Of a DNA stretch of 37,650 bases, positions 18,597-29,040 are shown in pieces. The position numbers and the translations under genes were made by a program. The stretch lies in assembly GCA_049999805.1 (NCBI GenBank), contig JBNGIO010005989.1, positions 1 through 37,650 on the forward strand, in the 5' to 3' direction. The notes under the pieces are model-generated. The model ran no database searches and was not told where the DNA came from. It worked only from the letters and a program-made list of their open reading frames with translations. Every line of letters starts with the position of its first letter. Within the stretch, counting starts at the first letter, position 1. The DNA comes from Folioceros fuciformis (lineage: Eukaryota; Anthocerotophyta; Anthocerotopsida; Anthocerotales).

Positions 18597-19151
18597 GTAC
18601 AACCCACTGTTCAGTGTGTATAACGGAGAAAACTGACCCAGCTGTCTCGTCTTGGGGGATTAGTGTGCTTGCTCACCTCCCTTCCTGTTCAAACTGGGAC
18701 ACGGACATACTGGTAGATTTGCTAACACTGATCCACCTTTCGTCATGATAGAGCAAAACAGGATTGCTTCACCCATACTCTTCGACGATGGGGGGTCCAA
18801 CATCCCAGTTCCCGTCGAAAACGTTGAAACGTCAGGAATCCTCGAATTCCACATTCCAGTATTGCTGTGGTGTGGACTTTTTGCTCCAGGCTGATGTTGC
18901 TTTGAGAGATCCTCCTAGATAATGTGTAGGTCTTTAAAGAGCAGGTTCAGTTTGTGTGTCCACTTCTGTTGCAGGGGTCGTCTCCCACAACCAAGCAGAA
19001 TAGCCGTCTGCTTTGTCCTTTCAGGGTGTGTGCTTATGCATGGTACCTGGCCCTATCCTGCCCTGGTGGGTTGTTGATGTTGTCAGACCACTATGATCAT
19101 TGTCACTGACCGATGCTGTTATACTCTCCTTCGGAATGCGGGCCCTGACCG
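18597..19151. other. Intergenic, between PPR-B and a PPR pseudogene
   Basis: No gene or recognisable repeat is visible. It contains the PPR-B 3' UTR and whatever remains of the promoter of the pseudogene at 19152. Confidence 0.45.
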
Positions 19152-19560
19152 ATGGTCACATTCATGGCAACTGGACCCGTTGTCGATCCCGTGGTTGAAC
19201 ATTATGCTGCTATCAGTCCTAAAACTGAGCATCACAATTGGATAATTGATCTTCCTGGCATGCGGGTCATTTAAGGTGAGGCTGACAAGATGCGATTGTG
19301 GTTCAAGCGCCAAGGCAATGCGGTGGGATTGAGGTCTTTGTGCAATGCATGCAAAAGTCACGGGGATATCGAGAATGAGATGCCGTGTTTTGAAAGTATC
19401 GTTAAACTGGACCCTCAGCAGGAGTGTTCGTATGTTGTGCTCGGTCGTGGCCAATGGCTCCACAGATCCAGGTAGGTGGGCCGACGTAGACAGGATTGCA
19501 AAATTGAGAATGGTAGAGGGAGCTAACTCATGCACAAGGGGGTCTCGTTGGGAAGCCCAC
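19152..19560 (+). pseudogene. PPR pseudogene C (N-terminus fused to the S2/E region by a large internal deletion)
   Basis: The first bases match the start of PPR-B (gaccgatgg, then ggcaactggacccgttgt). Within about 30 bases the sequence jumps to the last PPR motif: KTEHHNWIIDLPG corresponds to STEHYNCMIDLLG of PPR-B. It then follows E1 and E2 (NAVGLRSLCNACKSHGDI, FESIVKLDPQ, WADVDRI, MVEGAN) before similarity is lost where the DYW-type domain should begin. A TAA interrupts it near 19272 and a frameshift lies near 19450-19480. About 1.8 kb of PPR tract is missing compared with PPR-B. It is a dead duplicate. Confidence 0.88.
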
Positions 19561-20205
19561 GGTGAAGACAGCTTGTCACTCAACCTCCGTTCCCTTACTG
19601 CGATGACAGAGAAGTAGGTAGATCCTTGCCGGAGCCCATCTTGGGAAAGCACGAAAACGGATTGCATGATTCTCTAGGGAAATTATTTGGTTACTGTGAT
19701 TTATGGGCTGTTAGTAAGGGTAGCTTTCTATGATACCCAAATCTATTTGGATAAATAAATTTTAGGGCACTTTTCATATTTCATAACACCATGTACGTGG
19801 CCAAAAAATTCTGGATTTTAAGGGCACTCACCGGGACGAAACGCTACTGCTCCCGGTGATGCACTTCAGAACTGGTTTGTAAACAATGTGGCTACTCTAC
19901 AAAGTGGGGATGTACTAATGAAAGGCACTGCCCATAGCCCGTAAAGGTGCCAAATGTTGGCGCGAAAAGCGGAAAGGAGGGTTGGGGAGAGCCAAAATTA
20001 ATTGGGGAATCTTTCCTCCCTCCAAAAGCGGATTGCCCTGTTTTTAGTAGTTTTGGTTTTGTTTGTGCCACATGGAAAGCGGCCCTAACAAGGCAGTCCT
20101 AAAGCTTCGTGGTCTACCTAGCTACAAGTACATATAAGGGCCTTGCTTCTCTAGGCTAGGATTTTTCTGAACTCGTGGCCTCTCACAGCCTCTTTCGGCT
20201 GCGAG
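19561..20205. other. Intergenic, with a TATA-like site near its right end
   Basis: No coding sequence is recognised. A TATA-like catataag at about 20131-20138 sits roughly 200 bp before the start codon of the PPR fragment at 20336 and could be its old promoter. Confidence 0.35.
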
Positions 20206-20463
20206 AAATCCACCAGTCTGGCTTCAGGCCCATATGAAGTAGACAAGGTCTGCAGCATGCCCTGTGGGTGGTTTGTCAATGGTGAGCACTATGGTTACAT
20301 ACAGTCAATCTTTCCAAAAGTTAGTCATTTGGAGCATGGTCACGGTATGGCAATCGTACCCGATGTGGACTCGACAACATATTGCACCTGGTGTGTCTCG
20401 AGGAATTCTACGAGCTGCTCCCATTCACCTCATTTTAGGGACCCAATCAATGGCAAACAAACC
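20206..20463 (+). pseudogene. PPR fragment D (5' flank and first 42 codons, cut off by an LTR)
   Basis: From about 20206 the sequence aligns with the 5' flank of PPR-A, and the ATG at 20336 opens a frame starting MVTVWQSYPMWTRQHIAPGV, colinear with the PPR-A start (MVTVCQPDPIWTRQQIATGV). The match goes on through HLILGTQS and ends at 20463, where an LTR begins. No later part of this gene occurs beyond the retrotransposon sequence, so only the N-terminus survives. It is a fourth member of the cluster, closer to PPR-A than to PPR-B. Confidence 0.85.
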
Positions 20464-20633
20464 TGAAGAAATAGTTAAATAAGATTTTATGGTTTTATGA
20501 ACAGTTAAAACAGACTAAGAAACTTGTGTATATGTGCTTTAATTTTCTGCTAAGTCAATAACCATTTTTGTCTTTCTTACGCTCATGTCTTCGTTCACTC
20601 CTGCTCGTGCTCTTCTGATCCACAATCGCTTTA
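20464..20633 (+). repeat. Copia-type 5' LTR inserted in PPR fragment D
   Basis: The left boundary is where PPR homology stops (tgaagaaata); the right boundary is just before the primer-binding site. Its middle and right parts resemble the sequence at 6285-6468. The right end (cgcttta) is not a clean CA, so the exact terminus is uncertain by a few bases. Confidence 0.65.
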
Positions 20634-20645
20634 TGGTATCAGAGC
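20634..20645 (+). other. Primer-binding site for initiator tRNA-Met
   Basis: TGGTATCAGAGC is the sequence complementary to the 3' end of plant initiator tRNA-Met and the standard minus-strand priming site of plant LTR retrotransposons. It lies directly after the LTR. Confidence 0.9.
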
Positions 20646-20985
20646 TGTAGGTAATCTGCATGAGCATCCATGTACGGCAAGGCACGATGCCTAAGAGAGG
20701 GACAACCTCACAGGTGTCTAGGAGGAAGGTATGCATAGACACAGGCAATTCCTTCCCCGCAGTGACGGGTTTCATCTACTCGAGTTGCCAGGAGAACGAT
20801 AACACATTTACTTTCCGGCAACCTGCTTTGCAACACGCAGCCCACCCTAACAGCTCAAGGCACAGCGTGAGCCCGTCATCCTTCCCTTGCAGAAGCGCAT
20901 CGGTAATTCCTCCAGCCGTTCCTGTATCGCCAATCAGTTGGTACCCAGACAAACAGGCTAAGGAAATTTAAGCCCTCATTGAGTT
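20646..20985 (+). mobile_element. Leader of a truncated LTR retrotransposon
   Basis: This is the sequence after the primer-binding site, as far as the minus-strand copia element. A 103-codon frame (20660-20971) starts in it but shows no gag motif, so it is described as leader. The gag-pol body and 3' LTR of this insertion are not adjacent. Confidence 0.5.
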
Positions 20986-21197
20986 GGAAGACTACATGCG
21001 GAAGCGTGTCTTCTACACAAAAGTTTTAATAAAGAATAATTAAGAAGTACACTTAATTGTCCTTTTATAGGTATCATCCTAAAGGGTGTGTCCTTTCACT
21101 AGCCTAGCTAACTAATCCAACAGTTACTTTGCTAAGCTATCTTGACCTAAGGTTACATAACTCAAGTGGACTGCTACCTCTTCTAACTCTCCCTCTC
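20986..21197 (-). repeat. Probable 3' LTR and polypurine tract of copia 3
   Basis: Read on the minus strand, a purine tract (gagagggagag, 21197-21187) is followed by ttagaagagg, which resembles the usual copia LTR start TGTTAGA with its first bases altered. Downstream is a TATA-like tataaaagg (about 21063-21071), as expected in an LTR promoter. The far end near 20985 is not sharply defined. Confidence 0.5.
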
Positions 21198-21423
21198 AGT
21201 CACGTTAGAGTTATGAGAGCTCTTATAGAGATCAGTGCTTGTGAAAGTCTTTTAATGTAAGCTATCTACTTCAGCTCGGCTGTCAAATCTTCCAGTCGCT
21301 GACACTGTCAAGAAGTCTGTCGCAGACGACAACCCTTACAGTAGCGCACTAGTCAAGACCAGAACAGAAGTAATACACCAATTTCAGTTATCCTTGCACT
21401 TGATGGAGTCAGAAGAGATATCT

Positions 21424-24400
21424 TCACCACGTCTTCAAACTTTCCTGAGAGACAAAACTACTACAGTCTACAAGACCAAGTCCTTCCCTATGAAAACAAT
21501 GTCTGAATTTAGGAAGTGACTTTGTCAAGACATCAGCCATAGTAAGATCTGTAGGCACATACTGTATCTTTACTAAGCCCCTCTCAGCAGCACCTCTAAC
21601 ATAATGATGTTGTATCTCGATGTGCTTAGTGCGGGCATGAAACACAGGATTAGCCATCAAGGCAATGGCTGACATATTATCACTGTTGAGAATAGTGGGT
21701 CCCTTTTGATGCATTCCCAAATCCTCGCATAATTTCCTTTCCCACTCAGCCTCCTTCGTAGCTTCTGTCAATGCTTTGTACTCTGACTCAATACAAGACA
21801 AAGAAATAGAGGCTTGTTTCCTACAGGACCAATTTATCACTGTGGAAACAGCAAGGAAACAATAGGAAAGACTTTTGCGGGTATCAGCATCAGAAGCCCA
21901 ATCAACGTCTACGTAACAACTGAGCTGTAGACGCTTCTTCCCGCTGGGTTTGTAGCAGAGACCATAATTCGGAGTACCCTTTAGGTATCGCATTATTCTT
22001 TTGACTGCAACCCAGTGGTCTCTTCCTAGATTCTCAGAGAATTGAGCAACTGCATTCACAGTGTTAGATATGTCTGGTCTGGTCCAATTGCTAAGAAACA
22101 TGAGAGTTCCTACTGCCATTCAATATGGCACACTCTCCATTTCCTTCTTATCCTCATCAGACTGCGGACATGATGAGGAAGACAGCTTGACACCAACCGC
22201 ACCTGGAGTGGCTGCTGCTCGTGCATTTTCTAGATTAAACTTCTTCAACATCCCTGCAACATATCTCCCCTGATGAAGATAGATAGCTCTAGTGGACCTA
22301 TCTTTATGTACATGCATTCCAAGAATATACTTAACTTGACCAAGGTCTTTCATGTCAAACTCTTTACTGAGATCTACCTTAATCTGGTTAACCAGCTCCA
22401 CATTGTTACCTGGAATGACCAAGTCATCCACGTATAATGCTATTAATACAATTGAACTGTCTTTTCGCAGTACATAGAGATTGGTATCTGATTCACATTG
22501 CACAAAGCCAATCTTCTTGAGGTATGTATCAATTCGCTTGTACCATAGTCGTGGGCTTTGTTTGAGCCCATATGTACAGCGAAGAAGTTTACACACCTTA
22601 TAAGGATGTTTCTTATCCTCATAGTCCTCAGGCTGATCCATATATATTTCTTCTTCTAAATGACCATACAGAAAGGCTGTGCAGACATCCAGTTGGTAGA
22701 TGGTAAGGTTGAGTTCAGCACAAAGGGCTAGAAGCATCCTAATAGATGTTGCTTTGACAACAGGAGAGTAAACCTGGTCACCCTCATAGTCTACTCCCTC
22801 TCGCTGACTATAACCCTTGGCCACTAACCTTGCTTTGTATCTTATCCGGGGTTCTACCTCTTGAAATTTGGTTTTTAGTACCCACTTACACTTGACTGTA
22901 GTCCTGCCTGCAAGAAGATCCACTAATTGCCAAGTGTTATTTTTGACTAGAGAGTTATACTCATCGTCAATAGCTAATTTCCACTTATCAACTTCCAGTC
23001 TTGAATATGCTTCTCTAAGTGTGAGAGGATCTCCCTCTGAAAGAGCAAAGCTAGTAGCAAGAGAATACACCATGGGATAGACCCCAATATAACCAGCTTG
23101 ATTAAATTCTAGATCAAAAGGTTTTTCACCCCACAAATGTCTTGGTTGTCTTTGGCGTGAAGGATACCTGCGCTTAGGTACACTAGCATCTGTCCTCTGA
23201 GGCGAGATGTGAACATCTGCTGCAAGTATATCATTAGGAAGATACATATCTTGAGCAGTACCCATGGAGCCTTCACCTTCATCTTCCTTCCTTCGAGCAG
23301 AAGCCAAAGCTGCTAGGGATGAAGGATCCAATGGCATGGAACCATCAGGAAATGATGAAGAAGGGAAGTCAAAGGAGACATGGATATCGTTAAGAGGACG
23401 AGGACTATGGGTCGGAGAGCGGTCATCCTTGTCGCCATCCAGAATGGGGCCATGAGACGGAACATAACCTTCATCAAAAGTAACCATTCATGCAAAGACC
23501 GGAGTATGAGAGTGAGTGTCAACTAGCTTATAAGCCTTGCAGGCCTCCCCGTAGCCAACAAACACAAGTTTCCGCGCTCGAGAAGAAAGCTTGTCGCGTA
23601 GGGGGGAAGGGACATAGGCATAGGCGAGTGAGCTAAAAACCCGAAGATGAGAAATAATTGGCTTGTAACCAAACCAGCATTCAAAAGGAGTACGGCCAGC
23701 GACTGCCTTTGTAAGAAGCCGGTTCTTAATATAAGTAGCTGTGGAAATGGCCTCAGCCCAAAAAGACTTTGGCAGACGAGACTGGGCTAGCATAGCCCTG
23801 GCCATGGCAAGAAGATCGCCATTGGCCTTCTCCGCAATGCCATTCTGAGCAGAAGTGTAGAAAACCGTGAACTGCCGGGTTATCCCTCGTTCTTCACAGA
23901 ATGCTTGGAAGAGCTAATTGTTGAGTTCTCCAGGAGGCATTGTCAGAACGAATGCACCGCAGCTTGCACCCAGTGTGCAGCTCGGCCATCGAGACAAAGG
24001 GTTGGAACACACCAAAGGAGTCACTCTTGAGGCGGAGCGGATACATAAAGGAATAACGAGAATAATCATCTACGATTGTCATAAAATGGCGGGCTCCGCC
24101 TAAAGAAGTGACAGGAAGAGGTCCACACAAATCAACATGAACTAGTTCCAAGGGCTGAGACGCCCTGTGAGCAGGAAGACTAGAGTAAGGTGCACTTCGC
24201 TGCTTGGCCAACACACAGGCTTTACACAATGGTGGAGTCTTGGCCAAGGCGGGAAGCTTATCACGATAGAGATCCTGCATGGACATGGCAAGTAACTTGG
24301 CAGAGTTAAGATGCCCAAGCCTACAGTGCCATAAGAAGGTTGGCCCGGAGGACTGGGGCCTAGCTTGTAGTGCATCCTTGGTAGAATCCACAGCCGCAAC

Positions 24401-25794
24401 GCTGGAAGAATACACAAGGGTGCCGGAGAATATATATAGATCACTCTGGAGATTTCCTCGTGCTACCACTTGATGGGGCTTGGAGGGTCGATAGAGTAGA
24501 CAATTCTCTTTGCCAAACTCTAATTTATAAAGACCATCGTGCATAAGTGTCGAACGGAGATAAGGTTCTTTGCCATTTGCGGAACATGAAGTACATTCGT
24601 CAGCAGAAGGGTGGAATTATCTTCTAATGTGAAGGTCACATTCCCTGTGCCGAGTATGGCAAGACCAAAGTCATCTCTTAATAGCACATACTGAAGAGGA
24701 TCAGGTGACGCCGCATAGGTTGTAAACATATGCTTGGAACTGCAGATATGAGCAGTAGCTGCGGAGTCAATGAGCCACGATGTCTTTAATGCTGATGCAA
24801 CTAGGCACAGTGTAAGAGCAATCTCTGGTTTAGTCTGAGTCTTGGCCTTAGGAAGAACAGCCGTATTAGCGGACTTGAGCTCCCTCTTAGCCTCACCAGC
24901 TTGCTTCTTCTTGCACTCCCTCTCCCAATGGCCCGGAATTTGACACTAGTTACAAGTGCCTTGTTGCTTCTGGGTCTTGGAGGTAGAGGCAGAAGAAGCA
25001 GATTTTGGGTCAGTGTTTGAAGACATCCGCTTTGTGGGATTGTTGCTTCTCTTAGGCTGATGTTGAGACCGCCCTCGTGTCACAAACATCACTCGCTCAC
25101 CACCATGCTTAGATGTGCCAGTATTATAGCGAGAAGCCTCCTCTTGTAGGAGCGCCCCAGCAATCTCGGACATAGTAAGTGTGGATTGACCACCAGCCGC
25201 CTATGCTCGCTGAGAGTTACGGACCGACTGGTTGTGTGAAGAGACAAAAGATTGATAGCTAGTCGGAAGACTAGCCAGCAATTGTACAGCAGTATCGAAC
25301 TCAGACATAGTAGTGCCTAGTGCAGCCAAATGTGCCCGGAGGTAATGAAAACAACTCACCTGGTGGGCAATACTATCGCCTGGTTGCATACGAAGAGTAT
25401 AGAACTCCTGGCGCACTGTGACCAGGGTCATCACATTAGTGGATTGATAAATATCATTTATCTAATTCCACGCTTCTGCTGCTGTAGTTGCACCATCGGT
25501 ATGGTGTAATGTAGTGTTGTAAACACCAGATATTAACATATGCATGGCCTGACGATCAAGTTTTAACCAAGCTTCGACAGCCGACTGAGGTGCCAGAGGC
25601 TTGGTTGAAGTTCCTTCCACGATAGAAAGCAAATCTCGTGTATTCAAGGTTGTTTTCATACGTCGAGACTAGACTTCATACTTTGTACCGTTAAAATGGT
25701 CTTTTTCTTTCAAATCAGTTGATACGTTCATCACATGTATCACTGGTGCAACTGAGGGAGTAGTCATCGACATGAGGGTATTCGTTCCTGACAT
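21424..25794 (-). pseudogene. Copia element 3: nearly complete gag-pol, inactivated
   Basis: On the minus strand gag begins with the ATG at 25794-25792 and meets a TAG where Trp is usual at about 25670. A CCHC zinc knuckle (GHWEREC, near 24930) is also broken by a TAG. Protease reads DSAAT where DSGAT is usual (about 24770). Integrase at 24544-23488 has VDLCGP, IRSDN and IAEKAN, with a frame change after IRSDN. A stop at about 23488 precedes RT (23487-22120; YVDD intact near 22435). A TGA stands where Arg is usual at about 22120, then RNase H (22119-21424) ends the polyprotein. The element has all domains but at least five lesions. Its 5' leader is interrupted by the solo LTR at 25801-26094. 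Confidence 0.9.
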
Positions 25795-25795
25795 A

Positions 25796-26099
25796 ATATT
25801 TGTAGGGTTATTAAAGCCCAATGTGCCTAGACTAATGTGTTTAGTCTAAGATTAGTGTCTAGTTAAGTATCATTAGTTTAGATTAGCTTAAGCTAATCTC
25901 TAGGAAGCTTCTTGTGCAGCTTCCTCTAGGCTTCTTGTGAAGCTTTCTAGGGAGCTCTTCTAGAGGGTACAAATACCCCCTTGAGCTCCCTTGTATGAGA
26001 GACTCTATTGTGAGAGTGTGACCTCTCTTTCTCCTCTCCTCCTTGCCTCCTCCTCTCCTCTCCTTCACCATGTAGCTCCTAAAGCGTTCCTTCAATATT
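25796..26099 (+). repeat. Solo LTR (25801-26094) with perfect 5-bp target duplication ATATT
   Basis: A 294-bp segment starts tgtaggg and ends ccttca, so the ends are TG...CA with a short inverted similarity. It is flanked by atatt at 25796-25800 and atatt at 26095-26099. Removing it rejoins the leader of copia 3 just before the gag start. Inside, a TATA-like acaaatacc lies at about 25969, followed by a TC-rich stretch, as in an LTR promoter read on the plus strand. No primer-binding site or internal coding follows, so it is a recombined solo LTR. Confidence 0.85.
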
Positions 26100-26217
26100 A
26101 TCTATGTCTTGAATATATATTTAAGCAAGCAAAGTGTTATAACACAAGGCTTAGGATAAACATCAATATAAAGAGCACAAGATAATTTATGGATATAAAT
26201 AGAGGTACTTGAGTTCC

Positions 26218-27210
26218 CTAATCAGAATTGGACTCCATACGGCGAATAGTTTCAACTTCGTTGACTAGGTTAGTGATGGACTCCCAAAGTTTCAGATAAT
26301 GGTGAGAACGTTTCTCAAAAGATGAAGCTTGTGCTTGGGTCTCGTGGTCCTTGTACTCCTTATAAGCAGCTTGCAGGGTCTCAAAGGGGGACGGAGGAGA
26401 AACTGGTTCCTCCTTAATACGAACTGCAACCGTTGTGGAAGGTGCTTGAACTTTTAAAGTGGACGCCGGGGGCACGCACCGCATAGCAAGAAGTCGATGA
26501 GGTTTTTCTTCTTGAGAAACTCATCCGAAACAGCTAGCCAGGGCCGGTGCTTGGAGCGCGCCTCCCGTGTGTGGGGTGGTTCCTTCTACCACCATGGGCG
26601 CGCTGCTATGACAAGCAAGAACACCCGAATTCAGAGCAGGCCCATCCTTTAGATCTAGAAGAGCACCGCTTGAAGCAAGCGCGCTTCTCGGATGAACAGG
26701 CGTGTGCTGAAAATTAGGGGACGCCCAAGCAAGATCTGTACATGCGCCTCTAAGATTGGCAGTCGTGCCAAGAATTGGAGTCGGATCAGAACGCGTGATC
26801 ACTTCATTGATTGGTGTGCTCTCCAGCGGAGGAGTCCCGACTCCCCGAATTGCGGACACGCCTCCCAAATCAGCAGTCGCTGCCTGAAATTGGAAGGGCG
26901 CACCGCCTGAATTTGTGGCGGCGTCCTGAACTTGTGGAGGTATCCCGCCTGGAATTGACGGCGAGATCTGCTGATTCACGGCCACGCCTCCTTTGCAAGC
27001 TGTTGTGTCTCTTCGAATCTCATCTGAATGACCTCCACACATGCACGGGTGATGTGCACGATTGTGGTCGCCTCCCACGTGCAGAGGCGAAAGGGGAATT
27101 TCTTCGTTTTCCTTAATTTCCTTGGAGATCTTTGTCTTGTGGTCCGTGTCGAGTTCCCTCCACTTAATGAAGAGGTGTGATTGTGTAATACTTTGGACGG
27201 TTGTGTCCAT
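26218..27210 (-). pseudogene. Unrecognised Gly/Pro/Ala-rich protein with a helical charged tail, one in-frame stop
   Basis: On the minus strand one frame runs from 27210 to 26218 with a single TGA at about 26521. The first part is basic/acidic (KWRELDTDHKTKISKEIKEN), then comes a long stretch rich in Gly, Pro, Ala and Thr with loosely repeated GG and TP blocks, then after the stop a KEEPVSPPSPFETLQAAYKEY block and a charged helical tail. The upstream frame 27395-26976 probably belongs to the same gene through a frameshift near 27210. Possibilities are a retroelement gag-like gene, an old viral insertion or a host gene. Nothing seen decides between them. Confidence 0.35.
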
Positions 27211-27395
27211 CCTTGATTTTCAAGTGTAAGCAGGAGTTCCTTCAACCATTCCTCTCGTAGGAGTCTTGGAGGTGCATATAGAGAATTGTATCCAGATCCT
27301 CTTGAAGTGTTGAAGTTGTGGCTACGTCCTCGTTGACGCTCCTTTTCCTCACGATAGCGACGGGCTATATCATAGGCACGTCTATTCCTTGCCAT
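26976..27395 (-). pseudogene. Unrecognised basic N-terminal frame (start MARNRRAYDIARRYREEK)
   Basis: The ATG at 27395-27393 opens a frame with an Arg/Glu-rich start and a short conserved-looking block (LLREEWLKELLLTLENQGW). It lies immediately beside an LTR (27424-27693) on the same strand. After about residue 62 the neighbouring frame (27210-26218) looks more natural, so a frameshift is likely. I do not recognise the family. Confidence 0.35.
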
Positions 27396-27423
27396 TTTGA
27401 TTGAGTGTTGGGACAAGAAACAA

Positions 27424-27702
27424 TGTAAGAAATGTTGAAATAGCACCACTAGCTTATATGGACTTCACAGTTCCTTACTTATGGTGCACAGGATGCTACA
27501 TATATAGCCTTCAGGCGGGGCAACCCTCGATAAGGTAAGCCTTAGTCTCGAGGGTGCAATATCCTAGTATATCCTGATATATCCTGATAACACTTAGGTG
27601 ATAGATAACTACGAGTTCAATATGGGATAATCTACACTATCCTAAGTGTTGTATGCTCTTAATAACAATTCAATTAGAGCTTGATTTCTAACACTCCCCC
27701 TC
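27424..27702 (-). repeat. Copia 3' LTR (27424-27693) with its polypurine tract
   Basis: Read on the minus strand, cttgagggggag (tract 27702-27694) is followed at once by tgttagaaatc, the classic copia polypurine tract and LTR start. The left end on the plus strand, tgtaagaaatg at 27424, is an inverted match to that start (9 of 11 bases), giving a 270-bp LTR. The matching 5' LTR is not in the window. Confidence 0.8.
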
Positions 27703-28026
27703 AAGCTCAGACTATTTGTAACACTCCAAGTAGTTCACGAAAGTGTAAGAACTTATCTCTACCTAGCGACTTAGTAAAGATATCTGCTACCTGGTCTTCG
27801 GTCTTCACGTGCCGAAAATCTATCTTCTCAGATAATACCGCTTCCCTGATGAAATGATAATGTATTCTATGTGCTTCGAACGAGCATGAAACACAAGATT
27901 AGTAGCCAACCTCATGCTACTCATGTTGTCACAGTAGATTGTAACCTTGCTGTTCACTATATTTCCAAGATCATGTAGCAACTTCTGCAACCAAGCTGCT
28001 TCACAGGCTGCCATTGCAGCTCCTCG
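27703..28026 (-). pseudogene. Copia RNase H remnant
   Basis: The minus strand encodes YRGAAMAACEAAWLQKLL, then IYCDNMSS, HARSKHIE and, in another frame, VADIFTKSLGRDKF, the C-terminal half of copia RNase H. It leads directly into the polypurine tract and LTR at 27702-27424. Similarity ends abruptly at about 28026, with the rest of pol missing, so this is the 3' end of a truncated element. Confidence 0.88.
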
Positions 28027-28029
28027 ATA

Positions 28030-29040
28030 CTAGAAAGATTCAGATAGAAATAGTCTAGTCTAGCAGCAGCATATATATAATAGACCTGTAAATAAAACCA
28101 TACGTAAATAACTACAAAAAATATATCCAAAGACTTGAAACCCTAACTGCCGGGTGTACATAAGGTGCCGTGCATCTAATGAAATGCTTTTTCTCTCTCC
28201 TTTCAAAGATTTCTCTTTGGTATCAGAGCGAGGCTCTCACGAGATCGTGCACCCACACACTCAAATCCGGATGTAGCATGGCCAAATCCAAACTTGCCTA
28301 GCCACGTTGTGCACGGACACATGCACGCGCTCCAGACCCACTCGCGTGCGCCCGTTTTTGGCGCCGCGAGCCCGTTTTTAAGAGGCGCCAGCAACGAAGG
28401 GGTGCATGTTCCGCTGGATTGCCCACAGATCTAAGCGCGTGGACATAATTAGATGGTCGCCTGGTGTGCGCGCAGCCAGATCCATGAGCGCGCCCCGATT
28501 GCACGCCTGCAGATCCAACGGCGGCGTCTGCAGATTAGCACGGCAGCGCCAAGGGTTTTGCAGCTGTCCTAGCATGCACGCTAGCAATCCGTTGAGCGCA
28601 CATGTGATTTGAAAGGCGCGCGCCTACAAACTCGTGTGCGCTCGCCTCAGCGACCAGATTGGAGGACATGCGAGATGGCAGCTGTGGGCGTTGTTGCATT
28701 TTTCTGAGAACCCGAGCAATTCTGCAATTTTGCAATTCTGCCCACATGAAACTTTGCCACCATGCCGCATCGAGGCAACTGTAGGAGGCGCCATGCAACA
28801 GAGCAAGACGGGGATCCTACATCACATTTCCTATCAGACATAGGAGAGGCTCTTGCACGCTCACTTAGTCATGCAGGTCAGGGGAAGCCTCGATCACACC
28901 GCCCTACACTAGCACCCCTCGTAAGCCTAACCCACAATCATATTTCTGTGCACGCTATAAACAATTGGGACACCTAAGCACTAGAGCGAATTCAGATTCC
29001 CTAGACCAGGTGCGTCCATTGATCAAGGGGTGCACAATCA
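28030..29040 (+). mobile_element. LTR end, primer-binding site (28218-28229) and GC-rich leader of a truncated LTR retrotransposon
   Basis: TGGTATCAGAGC at 28218-28229 is the initiator tRNA-Met priming site, so the AT-rich sequence before it (28030-28217) is the right part of a plus-strand LTR. What follows is an 800-bp leader rich in gcgc and gatcc blocks with only short frames and no gag motif. It is wedged between two minus-strand copia fragments. The start of the LTR could not be fixed. Confidence 0.6.

Noticed and set aside
16884-18607. Minus-strand frames opposite PPR-B
   Set aside because: Antisense shadows of the PPR tract and DYW-type domain, mirrored in PPR-A.
20660-20971. 103-codon frame after the primer-binding site as a gag gene
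   Set aside because: No gag motif or zinc knuckle, and the position and length fit a leader.
26218-27395. Calling the unrecognised frames an endogenous caulimovirid
   Set aside because: No movement protein, protease, RT or viral zinc finger is visible, and the nearby priming sites belong to LTR elements.
28218-28229. tRNA gene at the tggtatcagagc sites (also 20634)
   Set aside because: Only the 12 bases complementary to the tRNA-Met 3' end are present; no cloverleaf follows. They are primer-binding sites.
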